A stretch of DNA of 64,000 nt from Pseudomonas sp. B21-056 (lineage in GTDB: Bacteria; Pseudomonadota; Gammaproteobacteria; Pseudomonadales; Pseudomonadaceae): NCBI RefSeq assembly GCF_026016325.1, contig NZ_CP087203.1, forward strand, positions 4,960,001-5,024,000. The letters run 5' to 3'. The notes under the pieces are model-generated. The model was not told the origin of the DNA, made no database searches, and saw only the letters and a program-made list of their open reading frames with translations. A program made the position numbers and the translations under genes. Every line of letters begins with the position of its first letter. The stretch's first letter is position 1. Below, in pieces: positions 37,407 to 49,659 of this stretch.

Positions 37407-38461
37407 AAGGCTAGATCCTCAGGTGTGAATGTCATCTTGAATGAACGATAGGGAGCGAAATCGCTCGACTTCATTCCTTGCATTTCCGTCAATCGTCCAA
37501 TGTTCTTGACCGCTGCAACTGCCGAAGCATCGAAAGGTCCGTCACCGCTGGACTTGGCCACGCTAACCGAGGCCACCGTGCCGTCCGGCAACATGCCGAT
37601 CTGCAATACGACCGTCATGCCTTGGCGCGCCGAAGGCGGACGAGCCCAGCCCTCTGCCGCCCGGGCCCGAATCAGGTCGTCGAAGCTACCGGCGACTTCA
37701 TCGCCCTGCTCATCAGCCAAGGCCTGCTGGCGCTCCGGCTTATCGGAAAGCAGGTCTGCCAATGCCTGGGCCTTCTTCTCTTCGGCAGATTTACGCGCTG
37801 CGTCCTGGGCCTTTTTCTTGGCGGCGTCGGCGGCGGCTTTCTTCTTCGCGTCTTCGGCGACTTTCTTTTTCGCCTCGTCAGCTTCGGCTTTCTTCTTGGC
37901 GTCTTCGGCCGCTTTCTTCTTGGCGTCCTCGACAATCTTCTTCTTGGCCTCTTCGGCGGCCTCTTTCTTGGCCTCTTCCTCAGCGGCTTTCTTGGCTTCC
38001 TCTTCGGCTTTCTTCTTGGCTATATCAGCCAATTGTTTCTCTTCTGCCTTCTTGGCCTCGGCTTTTTTCGCCTCATCGGCTTTCTTGGCCTCGTCAGCCT
38101 TTTTCGCCTCGTCGGCCTTCTTCGCTTCCTCGGCCTTTTGAGCGGCTTCCTCTTTCTTTTGTTCCGCGGCCTTTATCTCTTCCTGCTCGACCTTCTTCTG
38201 CTCCATCTGCTCGACTTCAGTCTGCCGCGCAGCGGATTTCTTTGCCTCACCGGCAAGCTTCTGGTTGGTCTGCGTGGTGGCCTGACTCTTCGACTTGAGC
38301 TGGTACAGGGTCGCTTGCACGATCGGTTTGGCCGGCGGCAGCTCCGGCGTCATGGCAAAACTGACGAACAACATGCCGAACACCAGCACGTGCAGGCCGA
38401 TTGCCAGGACACTGGGCCAGAAGTAGCTTTCCGAGGCGGACGGCTCTCGCTGTTGCTGCAT
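37403..38461 (-). CDS. tolA: Cell envelope integrity protein TolA
   Basis: This 352-residue inner-membrane protein has one transmembrane helix near residues 14-34. A very long Lys/Ala/Glu helix follows (about 60-245), rich in near-repeats of KKADEA. The C-terminal domain (about 255-352) contacts Pal and TolB and is the target of phages and bacteriocins. The repetitive codons make this stretch prone to length change. tolR stop and tolA start share one base (TGATG). Confidence 0.95.
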   Translation of the reverse strand: MQQQREPSASESYFWPSVLAIGLHVLVFGMLFVSFAMTPELPPAKPIVQATLYQLKSKSQATTQTNQKLAGEAKKSAARQTEVEQMEQKKVEQEEIKAAEQKKEEAAQKAEEAKKADEAKKADEAKKADEAKKAEAKKAEEKQLADIAKKKAEEEAKKAAEEEAKKEAAEEAKKKIVEDAKKKAAEDAKKKAEADEAKKKVAEDAKKKAAADAAKKKAQDAARKSAEEKKAQALADLLSDKPERQQALADEQGDEVAGSFDDLIRARAAEGWARPPSARQGMTVVLQIGMLPDGTVASVSVAKSSGDGPFDASAVAAVKNIGRLTEMQGMKSSDFAPYRSFKMTFTPEDLAL

Positions 38462-38922
38462 CAGGGGGCCTCGGTGATCAAGCCAACATTACCGACCCCG
38501 GCTTTCTGCAGACCGCCCATCGCGCCCATCACGGCACCGTAGTCGACGGTCTTGTCACCGCGAATGAAGACCTGGGTGCGCTTGCCGGCGTCATTGCCGA
38601 CACGAATGATCTTGGTCACCGCATCGGTCATCTGGGGCAGGGTCATGGCCCGGTCCTGCTGCTTCTCGGTGTCGACTTCGCTGCCAAGGTTCCAGTAATA
38701 GGTCTTGTCAGCCTTGATCGAAATGGTCAGGACCTGGGTGTTGTTGTCCTGCGGCAAGGCTTCGCTGGAAACCTTGGGCAGATCGACCTTCACGCCCTGA
38801 TTGAGCATCGGCGCGGTCACCATGAAGATGACCAGCAGCACCAGCATCACGTCGATGTAGGGCACCACGTTCATCTCGGCAACCGGCTTGCGCTTGTTTC
38901 GGGCTCGAGCGATTAAAGCCAT
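38461..38922 (-). CDS. tolR: Tol-Pal system protein TolR
   Basis: This 153-residue ExbD-type subunit has one membrane helix with the proton-path aspartate Asp24 in VVPYIDVMLVLL. A periplasmic domain follows. It works with TolQ as the proton-driven motor that energises TolA. It lies 14 bases after tolQ. Confidence 0.95.
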   Translation of the reverse strand: MALIARARNKRKPVAEMNVVPYIDVMLVLLVIFMVTAPMLNQGVKVDLPKVSSEALPQDNNTQVLTISIKADKTYYWNLGSEVDTEKQQDRAMTLPQMTDAVTKIIRVGNDAGKRTQVFIRGDKTVDYGAVMGAMGGLQKAGVGNVGLITEAP

Positions 38923-38936
38923 CGGGAAATACCTGC

Positions 38937-39632
38937 TTATTCTTCGCTGGTGTGCACTTTGCGGTGCAGGATCGCCTGGAATTCATCGGCGAAGGTGTAG
39001 TAACGGCCGATCAGCGTTTCGCTGCGGGCAGCGAAGCGGTTGTAGGCGATAACGGCCGGGATGGCCGCGAACAGGCCAATGGCGGTGGCGACCAGGGCCT
39101 CGGCGATGCCCGGGGCCACGGTAGCCAGGGTCGCTTGCTGGGCGGAGGCCAGGCCACGAAAGGAGTTCATGATCCCCCACACGGTACCGAACAGGCCGAT
39201 GTACGGACTGACCGAACCGACGGTGGCCAGGAACGGCAGGCTCTGCTCGAGCTTTTCTTCCTCGCGGGAAATGGCAACGCGCATGGCACGGGCCACGCCT
39301 TCCATGACCGCTTCAGGATCGACGCCCGGCTGCTGGCGCAAACGAGAGAATTCCTTGAAACCGGCACGGAAGATCTGCTCCACGCCCGAATCCGGATCCG
39401 GGTTGCTGCCCGCTTGACGGTACAGTTTGGACAGGTCGATACCCGACCAGAAGCGCTCTTCGAAGCTCTCCAGGGCGCGACGACCGGCGCGCAGCAGGTT
39501 GCTGCGCTGAAAAATCATGATCCATGAGGTCACCGATGCGGCTACCAGGGTCAGCATTACCAGTTGCACCACGACGCTGGCATTGCTGACCAGGCTCCAC
39601 ATGGAGGTATGGTCGACGACGTTAGCTTCCAC
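38937..39632 (-). CDS. tolQ: Tol-Pal system protein TolQ
   Basis: This 231-residue ExbB-type protein has three membrane helices, near residues 16-38, 130-155 and 165-190. The conserved [10 protein letters not shown] and [22 protein letters not shown] segments are present. It forms the motor pentamer around TolR. The start lies 11 bases inside the 3' end of ybgC. Confidence 0.95.
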   Translation of the reverse strand: MEANVVDHTSMWSLVSNASVVVQLVMLTLVAASVTSWIMIFQRSNLLRAGRRALESFEERFWSGIDLSKLYRQAGSNPDPDSGVEQIFRAGFKEFSRLRQQPGVDPEAVMEGVARAMRVAISREEEKLEQSLPFLATVGSVSPYIGLFGTVWGIMNSFRGLASAQQATLATVAPGIAEALVATAIGLFAAIPAVIAYNRFAARSETLIGRYYTFADEFQAILHRKVHTSEE

Positions 39633-40089
39633 GCTTTATCTCCTGCTCTGAGTGTGTACCCGCGCCGCTCACGCCGGCAAAGGCCGCACGTAGAGCTTCG
39701 GGAATGGCCCGGGGTTTCAAACTATGGGTGCGCACACAGGCCACCAGAAACTGCCCTTCACAGAGCAGCACATTATCCGTAGCCCGCCTGACCTGCTGCT
39801 TGAAGCGCAGGCTGACACGGTTCAATTCGATGACATCGGCACTTACCAGAAGCTCGTCGTCCAGTCGCGCCGGCGCGTGATAACGCGCTTCGCTGGAATG
39901 CACGACGAATAACAGATCCTCCCCTGCCAGCGCGGATTGGGCGAAACCCAGTTCCCGCAGCCGTTCGGTTCGAGCCCGTTCCATAAACTTGAGGTAATTG
40001 ACGTAGTAAACGATGCCGCCGGCATCGGTGTCCTCGTAATAAACGCGACAGCGATGTGCGAACGACTCCAGCCCGTTTTGCGCGCGCAT
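39622..40089 (-). CDS. ybgC: Tol-Pal associated acyl-CoA thioesterase
   Basis: This 155-residue hot-dog thioesterase has the catalytic Asp22 in [24 protein letters not shown]. It is the first gene of the tol-pal operon in most proteobacteria and acts on short acyl-CoA or acyl-ACP. It lies 125 bases after ruvB with a possible promoter between them. Confidence 0.94.
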   Translation of the reverse strand: MRAQNGLESFAHRCRVYYEDTDAGGIVYYVNYLKFMERARTERLRELGFAQSALAGEDLLFVVHSSEARYHAPARLDDELLVSADVIELNRVSLRFKQQVRRATDNVLLCEGQFLVACVRTHSLKPRAIPEALRAAFAGVSGAGTHSEQEIKRGS

Positions 40090-40214
40090 ACTCTAGTGCT
40101 TACTCCTCGGGTTGCCAATCGGCGGCAACTGTTTTTTCATTCTTGAGTGCATAGACGCTCCGGACGTCGTCTGGGACAGCACAACCCGGAAAAAAGTCGC
40201 TGCACAAAAGTCGC

Positions 40215-41276
40215 TCAATCGTCCACGGCATCAAGGAATTCGTCTACCACTGGCATCTCGCCCATTCGTGTCGGGATGTTTAAGCCAAAGTGCAGGTAAG
40301 CATGGCGCGTCACCACCCGTCCGCGAGGGGTACGCATGATGTAGCCCTGTTGGATCAGATACGGTTCCAGCACATCCTCGATGGTGTGGCGCTCTTCGCT
40401 GATGGCCGCCGCCAGGCTGTCCACGCCCACCGGGCCACCATCGAACTTCTCGATCATGGTCAGCAGCAGGCGCCGGTCCTGATGGTCGAAACCACGCTCG
40501 TCGATGTCCAGCAGGTTCAACGCCAGGTCGGCAATCGGCTTGGTGATGTGGCCCTTGGCCCGGACCTCGGCAAAATCCCGGACCCGGCGCAGCAGCCGGT
40601 TGGCGATCCGCGGCGTCCCCCGGGCCCGACGGGCGATCTCATAAGCGCCGTCCGGATCCAGCGGCAACCCGAGGATGCCTGCCGAACGGCTGACAATCGT
40701 CGCCAGGTCCGCGTTGCTGTAGAACTCCAGGCGCTGGACGATACCAAAGCGGTCCCGCAGCGGGTTGGTCAGCATGCCGGCGCGGGTGGTGGCGCCCACC
40801 AGGGTGAAGGGCGGCAGGTCCAGCTTGATGGAGCGCGCCGCCGGGCCTTCACCGATCATGATGTCGAGCTGGAAATCTTCCATGGCCGGGTACAGCACTT
40901 CCTCGACGATCGGCGACAGCCGATGGATTTCGTCGATGAACAGCACGTCATGGGGTTCGAGGTTGGTCAGCAATGCCGCCAGGTCGCCCGGGCGCTCGAG
41001 GACCGGACCCGATGTGCTCTTGATCGACACGCCCATTTCCTGGGCAATGATGTTGGCCAGGGTGGTCTTGCCCAGGCCCGGCGGGCCGAAGATCAACGTA
41101 TGGTCGAGCGACTCGCTGCGCCCCCGGGCCGCCTGGATGAACAACTCCATCTGCTCGCGCACGGTCGGTTGGCCGATGTAGTCGGCCAGACTGACGGGGC
41201 GAATCGCACGGTCCTGGACTTCCTCGCGGTCACGGGGCGCACCCGTGGCGGCAATCAGACGGTCAGCTTCAATCAC
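40215..41276 (-). CDS. ruvB: Holliday junction branch migration ATPase RuvB
   Basis: This 353-residue AAA+ motor drives branch migration with RuvA. Walker [10 protein letters not shown] (about 64-72), Walker [10 protein letters not shown] and sensor 1 GATTRAG are present, followed by a C-terminal winged helix ([13 protein letters not shown]). The start is GTG at 41276, immediately after the ruvA stop codon. Confidence 0.96.
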   Translation of the reverse strand: MIEADRLIAATGAPRDREEVQDRAIRPVSLADYIGQPTVREQMELFIQAARGRSESLDHTLIFGPPGLGKTTLANIIAQEMGVSIKSTSGPVLERPGDLAALLTNLEPHDVLFIDEIHRLSPIVEEVLYPAMEDFQLDIMIGEGPAARSIKLDLPPFTLVGATTRAGMLTNPLRDRFGIVQRLEFYSNADLATIVSRSAGILGLPLDPDGAYEIARRARGTPRIANRLLRRVRDFAEVRAKGHITKPIADLALNLLDIDERGFDHQDRRLLLTMIEKFDGGPVGVDSLAAAISEERHTIEDVLEPYLIQQGYIMRTPRGRVVTRHAYLHFGLNIPTRMGEMPVVDEFLDAVDD

Positions 41277-41885
41277 TTAGATCATTCCCTTCAGGGCGCG
41301 GCGAATCATGTCTTCAGTACTCAAGCCTTTTTCCTTGATGGCGGAAATCGCCTTGCTGGCTTCCTGCGGCTTGTAACCCAGGGAGATCAGCGCCGTGACC
41401 GCGTCGTTCTCGGCGCTGGCCGTCGGCACCGGCGCATCCGGCTGGTTCGGCACCAGCGCGAACATGGCCGGCACCGTTTCCCAGGCCTTGAAGCGATCCT
41501 TGAGCTCAACCAGCAGGCGTTCGGCGGTTTTCTTGCCGACACCTGGCACCTTGGTCAGGGCCGACGTGTCCTGGGACTGCACGCAACGCACCAGCTCATC
41601 GACCTCCAGGCTCGACATCAAGGCCAGGGCCAGTTTCGGTCCCACACCATTGAGACGGATCAACTCACGGAAAAAGTCTCGCTCGCGCTTGCCGACGAAA
41701 CCATAGAGTAACTGCGCATCCTCGCGCACGACCAAATGGGTGTGCAACGTCAGCGGCTCACCGACCGACGGCAAGCGATACAGCGTGGTCATGGGCACTT
41801 CCAGCTCATAGCCCAGGCCATTTACATCCAGAATCAGGTGCGGCGGCTGTTTTTCAGCCAGGGTGCCGCGCAAGCGTCCAATCAC
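41277..41885 (-). CDS. ruvA: Holliday junction DNA helicase subunit RuvA
   Basis: This 202-residue protein forms the tetramer that holds the four-way junction. The N-terminal OB fold is followed by helix-hairpin-helix motifs ([29 protein letters not shown]) and domain III ([18 protein letters not shown]) that binds RuvB. It precedes ruvB directly. Confidence 0.96.
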   Translation of the reverse strand: MIGRLRGTLAEKQPPHLILDVNGLGYELEVPMTTLYRLPSVGEPLTLHTHLVVREDAQLLYGFVGKRERDFFRELIRLNGVGPKLALALMSSLEVDELVRCVQSQDTSALTKVPGVGKKTAERLLVELKDRFKAWETVPAMFALVPNQPDAPVPTASAENDAVTALISLGYKPQEASKAISAIKEKGLSTEDMIRRALKGMI

Positions 41886-41999
41886 GTTTCAGATCCTTGG
41901 GCGTTGACCAGCCGCTGGCTGGCGAATAACAGCCCGGGCATGCAGGCCGACGACACAGGCGCAACAGACTCGGGCTCATGAATGAGTGCGCTGATGCTA

Positions 42000-42524
42000 T
42001 CAGAGACGCAGGCGCCCGCCACGACTGCGTGCAGTTCCCAGGCCATGAGGCAGCAGGCTGGAGCGGGTATGGGCATGACAAATGGCGATGGCCAGGGCGT
42101 CGGAGGCGTCAATCTGCGGCTTGCTGACCAGTTTCAACAGGTGCATCACCATCATCTGCACCTGCTCCTTGTTCGCCGCCCCCGTGCCGACGACCGCTTG
42201 CTTGACCTGGGTCGCGGTGTACTCGGCGATCTCCAGGTTTTCCTCGGCGCCGGCAACAATCGCCGCGCCCCGGGCCTGCCCCAGTTTCAGGGCGGAATCG
42301 GCGTTGCGCGCCATGAAGACTTTTTCAATGCCCATGGTGACCGGGCCGTAGGTCTGGATGACTTCGCGCACGCCGCGATAAACAATCTGCAGGCGCTCGT
42401 GCAATTCACCGGCGCCGGTGCGGATACAACCGGACGCGACGTACACGCAGCCGCGCCCGGTATCGCGAACCACGCCGTAGCCGGTGATGCGCGAACCGGG
42501 GTCGATGCCAAGGATTAAAGTCAT
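42000..42524 (-). CDS. ruvC: Crossover junction endodeoxyribonuclease RuvC
   Basis: This 174-residue resolvase has the RNase H-like active site: Asp8 in LILGIDPGS, Glu in [10 protein letters not shown] and C-terminal acids in [12 protein letters not shown]. The ATG at 42524 gives the family length; the frame open to 42755 runs into a repeat. It is 114 bases upstream of ruvA. Confidence 0.95.
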   Translation of the reverse strand: MTLILGIDPGSRITGYGVVRDTGRGCVYVASGCIRTGAGELHERLQIVYRGVREVIQTYGPVTMGIEKVFMARNADSALKLGQARGAAIVAGAEENLEIAEYTATQVKQAVVGTGAANKEQVQMMVMHLLKLVSKPQIDASDALAIAICHAHTRSSLLPHGLGTARSRGGRLRL

Positions 42525-42620
42525 AGCGCCTGCGAAGAGTAATGCGGTTGCAAGTGAGGATACAGCAAGGGCCTGACCCAATGCCGGTCGCGCACGATAG
42601 GTAAAGTCGAACAATATTCC

Positions 42621-42756
42621 TGTGGCGAGGGGATTTATCCCCGCTGGGTCGCGAAGCGACCCAAATCCCGCAGCTTGAGCTTGGTGCATCAGACAGATTG
42701 AGTTGACTGATTTGGGGCTGCTACGCAGCCCAGCGGGGATAAATCCCCTCGCCACA
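42621..42756. repeat. TGTGGCGAGGGGAT-type inverted repeat, copy 2
   Basis: TGTGGCGAGGGGATTTATCC starts at 42621 and its reverse complement ends at 42756. Inner arms CGCTGGGTCGCGAAGCGACC and GGCTGCTACGCAGCCCAGCG also pair in part. It separates yebC and ruvC. Confidence 0.85.
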
Positions 42757-42786
42757 GGGTTCCGCTTAGCTGATCACACTTGTGGG

Positions 42787-43533
42787 TCAGCCAAGCTGTT
42801 CAGCCACCGACTCCGGAATATCGGCATTGGAATAGACGTTCTGCACGTCGTCCAGGTCTTCCAGCATGTCGATCAGCTTGAGCACCTTCTCGGCGCCTTC
42901 AAGGTCCAGTTCGGCGCTGGTGGTCGGCTGCATGACGATTTCCGCGTCGGCCGGCTTGAAACCAGCCGTTTCCAGGGCATTGCGCACGGCATAGAAGCTG
43001 GCGAACGAGGTGAATACGTCGAACGAACCGTCTTCATGGCCGACTACATCATCGGCGTCGGCTTCCAGGGCCGCTTCCGTCAGGGCATCTTCATCGAGAC
43101 CCGGCGCGAAGCTGATCTGCCCCTTGCGCTCGAACAGGTAGGCCACCGAACCGTCGGTGCCCAGGTTGCCACCGCACTTGCTGAAGGCGTGACGCACCGC
43201 AGCGGCGGTACGGTTACGGTTGTCGGTCATGCACTCGACCATCACCGCCACGCCACCCGGGCCATAACCTTCGTAGGTCAGCTCTTCAACGTTGTCGGCC
43301 TCGGTCGCACCGGCGCCACGGGCGATGGCCCGGTCGATGATGTCGCGGCTCATGTTGGCACCGAGCGCCTTGTCCAGGGCCAGGCGCAAGCGCGGGTTGG
43401 AACCCGGATCGCCACCGCCCTGGCGGGCCGCGACCGTCAGTTCACGGATCCACTTGGTGAAGATCTTGCCCCTCTTGGCATCCTGACGTTCTTTGCGGTG
43501 CTTGATGTTCGCCCACTTGGAATGACCTGCCAT
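42787..43533 (-). CDS. yebC: YebC/PmpR family DNA-binding regulatory protein
   Basis: This 248-residue protein begins [18 protein letters not shown], the family hallmark. Relatives act as transcription regulators or help translation of difficult motifs; the P. aeruginosa homologue PmpR affects quinolone signalling. The ATG at 43533 matches the family start; the longer frame upstream covers the terminator. Gene order aspS-yebC-ruvC is conserved. Confidence 0.94.
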   Translation of the reverse strand: MAGHSKWANIKHRKERQDAKRGKIFTKWIRELTVAARQGGGDPGSNPRLRLALDKALGANMSRDIIDRAIARGAGATEADNVEELTYEGYGPGGVAVMVECMTDNRNRTAAAVRHAFSKCGGNLGTDGSVAYLFERKGQISFAPGLDEDALTEAALEADADDVVGHEDGSFDVFTSFASFYAVRNALETAGFKPADAEIVMQPTTSAELDLEGAEKVLKLIDMLEDLDDVQNVYSNADIPESVAEQLG

Positions 43534-43613
43534 AACTCGCTCCGGTTCTTCTTGAAACGTTGCCCGCCCTGCGCTCGAGCAGTGGCAGACAAGCAGAAAT
43601 ATCGACACCAACG

Positions 43614-43639
43614 AAAAGGCGCATCCGAAGATGCGCCTT
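43614..43639 (-). terminator. Rho-independent terminator after aspS
   Basis: GGCGCATC and GATGCGCC form an eight-base stem with a TTCG loop on the minus strand, followed by TTTTCG. Confidence 0.85.
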
Positions 43640-43651
43640 CAGGTGCCAGCC

Positions 43652-45427
<1,776 letters not shown>

Positions 45428-45502
45428 GGTAGTGGTTTCACTTCTCGTAATTCGACATTCGGTTGGAGGCCCTGCCCGTGCAAGGACCCGCGCGTATTCA
45501 TC

Positions 45503-45724
45503 TCAGTCAGCTTTGTCGCCACCGGCGAGGTTCTTCTTGGCGCCGGTCTTGAAGTCGGTTTCATACCAGCCCGTACCGCCGAGGCGGAAACCCGGCATGG
45601 ACAGCATCTTTTTCAGCTCCGGCGCCTGGCAGGCAGGGCAGTCGACCAGCGGTGCCGCGCTGATCTTTTGGATGGCTTCCATCTGATGACCACAGGAAGC
45701 ACATTGATAGTCGTACATCGGCAT
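45503..45724 (-). CDS. FmdB family zinc ribbon protein
   Basis: This 73-residue protein has two CxxC pairs (YQCASCGH and VDCPACQA) that bind one zinc, then a Gly-rich C-terminus (GFRLGGTGWYETDFK). The family is linked to regulation near porin and amidase genes, but the function is not known. It lies 75 bases upstream of aspS and is probably co-transcribed. Confidence 0.88.
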   Translation of the reverse strand: MPMYDYQCASCGHQMEAIQKISAAPLVDCPACQAPELKKMLSMPGFRLGGTGWYETDFKTGAKKNLAGGDKAD

Positions 45725-45903
45725 GGGTTGTCTCGGCGATCAGGTTAATCGCGCAAAAGCTGGGCTTTGCGGCAAAGAGCGGGATTATATCCATTAAATG
45801 CAGCCTGTGCAGCCGTAGGGGCGTTCTCCATTCGTTTGCGCAGGATGGGCAACGAATCTGCAAGCCCCCAGGGCAGCACAGGCCAGCTACCGGCCCGATC
45901 GAG

Positions 45904-46254
45904 TCACTGACCGGGCCCACGCCAATGACGCTCCACAATCCCCATTCCGGCCTCCTTCAAGCTGTGCACCACGCAGACAACCCGGACCAGGCCGCTGAAA
46001 TTACGGACCCCGCCATGACGCAGATGCACCTCCCGGTCGACATGGGACAACAGGGTGCTGATGGAGCAGTTGTTGAGCTGGGCCATGTCGCCGAGAATCT
46101 CCCAATAGACCCGCTCCAGCCGAAGACAGGTGGCGAACCCGTTCAGACGAATGGACCGGGACAAGGGTCGAGCCAGCTGCATATCGAACCCACTGACGAA
46201 CGGGTCGATATCGATGGACTGCATACCCTCCCTCGATTCTTTTCCTTGAATCAT
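45904..46254 (-). CDS. Ribbon-helix-helix domain protein
   Basis: This 116-residue protein contains RSIRLNGFATCLRLERVYWEILGDMAQLNNCSISTLLS, the ribbon-helix-helix fold of the RHH_4 type: a beta strand RSIRLNG then two helices. It may bind DNA as a dimer; the target is unknown. The length is normal for the family. The second in-frame ATG ten codons in is an alternative start. It lies between Dps and the FmdB gene on the same strand. Confidence 0.72.
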   Translation of the reverse strand: MIQGKESREGMQSIDIDPFVSGFDMQLARPLSRSIRLNGFATCLRLERVYWEILGDMAQLNNCSISTLLSHVDREVHLRHGGVRNFSGLVRVVCVVHSLKEAGMGIVERHWRGPGQ

Positions 46255-46529
46255 ACCGTTGACACTCCTTTGCCATACGAACCTCCCAGTCAGGACAACC
46301 CATCTGGTGCCCTATGGAAGCTCAACGGAGTCGTCAGATCCAGATGACTTTTTGACCGGCAACGTAGGACAAGCCAACAGCAGGCAGACGAGGAATTACA
46401 TCGTCCTACACACGATGGGTTACCCCAACAGCGGGCGCAAGACTGATCGGAAAGCCCGATACAAAGGAAAACCAACGGTTTCGACACACGGGCGATGATG
46501 CCAAGGGTCACATCATCGCCCGCCAGAGG

Positions 46530-47003
46530 CTACCGGTCTTCCAACAGCGAACGCAGCATCCACGCGGTTTTTTCGTGAACTTGCATGCGCTGGGTCAACA
46601 GGTCGGCGGTCGGCTCATCGCTGACCTTGTCCAGCAAGGGGAAGATGCCCCGGGCCGTGCGTGTCACCGCCTCCTGGCCATCGACCAGTTGCCGGATCAT
46701 GTCTTCGGCACCCGGCACCCCCTCCTCTTCCTTGATGGAAGACAGACGCGCATACACCGAATAGGCACCCGGCGCCGGAAAGCCGAGCGCACGGATGCGT
46801 TCGGCAATCAGATCCACGGCCAGCGCCAGTTCGTTGTACTGCTCCTCGAACATCAGATGCAGGGTCCGAAACATCGGCCCCGTGACGTTCCAGTGGAAAT
46901 TGTGGGTCTTGAGATACAACACGTAGGTGTCCGACAGCAGGCGTGAGAGCCCGTCGACGATAGACTTGCGATCCTCTTCACTGATACCGATATCAATTGC
47001 CAT
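46530..47003 (-). CDS. Dps-family ferritin-like stress protein
   Basis: This 157-residue protein has the Dps ferroxidase residues in [24 protein letters not shown] and the four-helix pattern. It should store iron and protect DNA under oxidative stress. The start at 47003 gives a normal length, with AGGAGATC upstream; the longer frame is leader sequence. The homologue in P. aeruginosa lies at the same place next to aspS. Confidence 0.9.
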   Translation of the reverse strand: MAIDIGISEEDRKSIVDGLSRLLSDTYVLYLKTHNFHWNVTGPMFRTLHLMFEEQYNELALAVDLIAERIRALGFPAPGAYSVYARLSSIKEEEGVPGAEDMIRQLVDGQEAVTRTARGIFPLLDKVSDEPTADLLTQRMQVHEKTAWMLRSLLEDR

Positions 47004-47505
47004 GTTGGCTGATCTCCTGACGGTGATGAATTGCACAGCGTAGCGGGTGTTGTCGGCAGCGGCCTGCGACAAATCGCCAGCCCTCTTGAAAAGTACCTCT
47101 TTCTCCGCCGGACTCTGTAGGAGCTGGCGAAGCCTGCGATCTTTTGATCTTGATCCTGATTTCGCTCGCGACTCAAGTGTCGGGGAAAAGATCGCAGCCT
47201 CGCTTCGCTCGACAGCTCCTACGGGCAGGCTCTTGCCATGGATTGCTGTTCGACTTTACCTCTTGGCTGGCTGGCATTGGGATTTGTCCGGTTTTCCGGC
47301 CGACGAACAGCGCGGTACACACCTGTTACGAGTTTGAGAAGGCCCGGGCTTTGCTGTTAAATAGGCAGTGTGTCGCTAAGCCTATTTTTCCGGGCGTGGC
47401 GCATAGGCTGATTCGGGTACGTGTCCAGCGCCTCTCATTGTTCTGAAGCGAACCGCCCCCGACCAGCTCTTCCTTGTGATCCGTCTTAACCGTGAGCCAA
47501 TCAAA
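47004..47505. other. Dps to cold-shock membrane gene intergenic region
   Basis: This 502-base gap holds the divergent leaders of the two genes and one dispersed repeat (47117-47222). I see no other coding region. The part after 47270 should contain the promoter of the downstream cold-shock gene. Confidence 0.6.
47117..47222. repeat. GTAGGAGCTG-type inverted repeat, copy 4
   Basis: GTAGGAGCTGGCGAAGCCTG starts at 47117. The right arm GATCGCAGCCTCGCTTCGCT ends in AGCTCCTAC at 47222. Confidence 0.8.
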
Positions 47506-48111
47506 ATGTTGAAAATCGTCCACTTGCTAATGGGCGCAGCTGCCCTGCTGCTGTCCTTCATCCCTAGCCTGGGTTCCGAAGCCACACCTTACCTGCAACA
47601 TCCCGATGCGCTTTACCTGGCCTTTTTCGGCCTGCTCAACCTGACCCTCGCACCTGTCATTCCTTACTGGCACAAAGGCCCTCGTCATCAACTGCAAAAC
47701 CTGGTCAGCGCATTGCTGGTGCTGGCCGTTGCCCTGCAAACCCTGAGCCTGCTGGCGCCCATGCCGGAAATCAGCGGTCAACCGGCCGTTGCGTTCAGCC
47801 TCGCCTCGGCGCTGCTTGCCGTGGCACTGCACCTGGCCGTCAGCTTCTACAAGAAGTCGTCGCCGGCTGCCGCGCCGCAGAACTACGACATGTCCAACCG
47901 CGATACCGGCACCGTGAAGTGGTTCAACACCTCCAAGGGCTTCGGCTTTATCTCCCGCGATTCCGGCGATGACATTTTCGTGCATTTCCGGGCCATTCGT
48001 GGCGAAGGCCATCGCGTACTGGTCGAAGGCCAGCGCGTGGAGTTCTCCGTGATGCACCGCGACAAAGGCCTGCAAGCCGAAGATGTGATCGCGGCACTGC
48101 CGCGCCGCTGA
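47506..48111 (+). CDS. Membrane protein with C-terminal cold-shock domain
   Basis: This 201-residue protein has three to four hydrophobic segments (about residues 4-20, 35-52, 65-83 and 97-115) followed by a complete cold-shock domain (about 133-198) with [19 protein letters not shown] and IFVHFRAI. It would hold an RNA-binding domain at the inner membrane. The ATG at 47506 fits the first membrane helix; the upstream start in frame lacks a site. It has a bidirectional terminator. The P. aeruginosa counterpart is listed only as a probable cold-shock protein. Confidence 0.88.
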   Translation: MLKIVHLLMGAAALLLSFIPSLGSEATPYLQHPDALYLAFFGLLNLTLAPVIPYWHKGPRHQLQNLVSALLVLAVALQTLSLLAPMPEISGQPAVAFSLASALLAVALHLAVSFYKKSSPAAAPQNYDMSNRDTGTVKWFNTSKGFGFISRDSGDDIFVHFRAIRGEGHRVLVEGQRVEFSVMHRDKGLQAEDVIAALPRR

Positions 48112-48121
48112 TCCCGGGCGT

Positions 48122-48163
48122 AAAAAAAAACCGCGAGCAGCCAGGCTGCATCGCGGTTTTTTT
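48122..48163. terminator. Bidirectional terminator
   Basis: CCGCGA...TCGCGG stem with an inner GCAGCC/GGCTGC stem, A-run before and T-run after. It serves the cold-shock membrane gene on the plus strand and slyX on the minus strand. Confidence 0.9.
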
Positions 48164-48183
48164 ATGACCTGCCGTTCGGGTGA

Positions 48184-48390
48184 TCAGTAATGAGGGGGCG
48201 GCGCCTCTTCCTCGACGGATTCGAACTGGCCGACCATTTCTTCCTGCCGCTTGAGCAACGCCATCATCTGCAATTGCAAACGCTCGACCACGCGCTGCTG
48301 CTCCACCAACACATCATTCAACGCCTGGATGGTGTCATCCTGAAATGCCAGGCGAGTTTCCAGATCGGTAACACGCGCCTCGAGATCCAC
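48184..48390 (-). CDS. slyX: SlyX family protein
   Basis: This 68-residue protein is a single coiled coil ([20 protein letters not shown] through [18 protein letters not shown]) with an acidic Pro-rich tail EEEAPPPHY. SlyX is widespread and its function is unknown. The start is GTG. It is four bases after the HIT gene and likely co-transcribed. Confidence 0.9.
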   Translation of the reverse strand: MDLEARVTDLETRLAFQDDTIQALNDVLVEQQRVVERLQLQMMALLKRQEEMVGQFESVEEEAPPPHY

Positions 48391-48393
48391 GGT

Positions 48394-48819
48394 TCAACCC
48401 TCCACAAACTTGAAATCATCGGTCAGTGCCATCCGCAACCGCTCGCGAATGGCCGTCACCTGTTCCGCATTATAAGGCCGGGCCGGATGCTTGCCCCAGA
48501 CCGGCGCAGGCCAGGCGGCATCCTCATGTTTACGCACGATGACATGCATGTGCAACTGGCTGACGACGTTACCCAACGCCGCAACGTTCAGCTTGTCGGC
48601 GTCGAAGGAGTCCTTGAGGATTTCCGCCAGCGCGGTGGTCTCTTTCCACAGTTGGCGCTGATCAGCGTCATCGAGCTGAAACAACTCGCTGATATCTTCC
48701 CGCCTTGGTACCAGGATGAACCACGGGTAATTCGAATCATTGGACAACAGCAACCGGCACAGCGGGAAATCGCCAATGGGCAATGTGTCCTGTTGCAGTC
48801 GTGGATCTAAAACAAACAC
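48394..48819 (-). CDS. HIT family nucleotide-binding protein
   Basis: This 141-residue protein has the histidine triad QLHMHVIVR near residues 95-103. HIT proteins hydrolyse nucleotide phosphoramidates or dinucleotide polyphosphates. The start is a GTG at 48819 giving MFVLDPRLQQD, eight bases after AAGGAG; the adjacent GTG at 48822 is possible. The frame open to 49017 is leader sequence. Confidence 0.88.
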   Translation of the reverse strand: MFVLDPRLQQDTLPIGDFPLCRLLLSNDSNYPWFILVPRREDISELFQLDDADQRQLWKETTALAEILKDSFDADKLNVAALGNVVSQLHMHVIVRKHEDAAWPAPVWGKHPARPYNAEQVTAIRERLRMALTDDFKFVEG

Positions 48820-48822
48820 CAC

Positions 48823-49659
48823 GCGTACTCCTTGCTCGTTATCGGATACTCGTAGCATACCCGTGAACAGTGGAACCTTCACTGCACACAGCCCAAGCAT
48901 GGCTTGCACGCCTGTTTTCGGCGCTGACTGTCCAACGTCCGCCAGCCAGGCGCACCAACACAGTGCGACCAGTACCCCGGAATCCAGGAACGACAGCCCC
49001 AGGAACCTGCGAAACACCGAGCCTTGTGCAATTTACGAAGTTTTTTTGCACCAAAACCGCACAATGCGTCTACGCTCAGTGCACGAAGCATCCGGGATTT
49101 ACTCACTGGGTAGGGTGAACCGGTAACGTTTTTGGCTGTCCCTGCCCGTTTACGTGTTTCAAACACGATAGTGGCACAGCAGTCAACCCTATTTAAAACA
49201 AGGCCTTTGGCCCCCGGATTCATGAGGTTTCACCGCGTCCAGCGGCAGAGTGTGAAAAAAATGTGAATGAAATTCGGGTTTGTGCATACTTGTTGCATCC
49301 ATCCCGGACATCACCTTCAGGGAAATCGTCGGAACGAAAACCTGCTGGCCTATAAATAAAGTGGCAAGGTTGCCCTCACGGAGCTTCAAGTGCAGTAAAA
49401 AAGGACTCTTGATACCGACGCCGAAGAAAGACAAGCAACATTCAAGTTGCGAAACCCGATTGCGTCGGAACAGCCCCAATACGACATGGATCGAGCCATT
49501 GGCGACATGGTCGTAAAGAAGCTGAAAGGTTGGATGGGCAAGTATCGCCAATTAATGTCGTCGTGATATAAGTTTGCGCCGACACAAAAAGAAAGAGCCG
49601 CCCAGATAAAAAAACAGGTGGGACGGCAGTACTCTTCTAAACCAAAGGAGCAAATCACG
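48823..49659. other. Long HIT-oprD intergenic region
   Basis: This gap of about 840 bases holds the divergent promoters of the HIT and oprD genes. The part near 49250-49400 is AT-rich. A stem GCCGCCC/GGGACGGC (49594-49625) lies in the oprD leader. An open stretch at 49399-49566 looks protein-like but has no convincing start (see findings). No other gene is supported. Confidence 0.55.

Noticed and set aside
37625..38290. Tandem repeat or CRISPR-like array in tolA
   Set aside because: The repetition is coding for the Lys/Ala/Glu helix of TolA and has no spacer structure.
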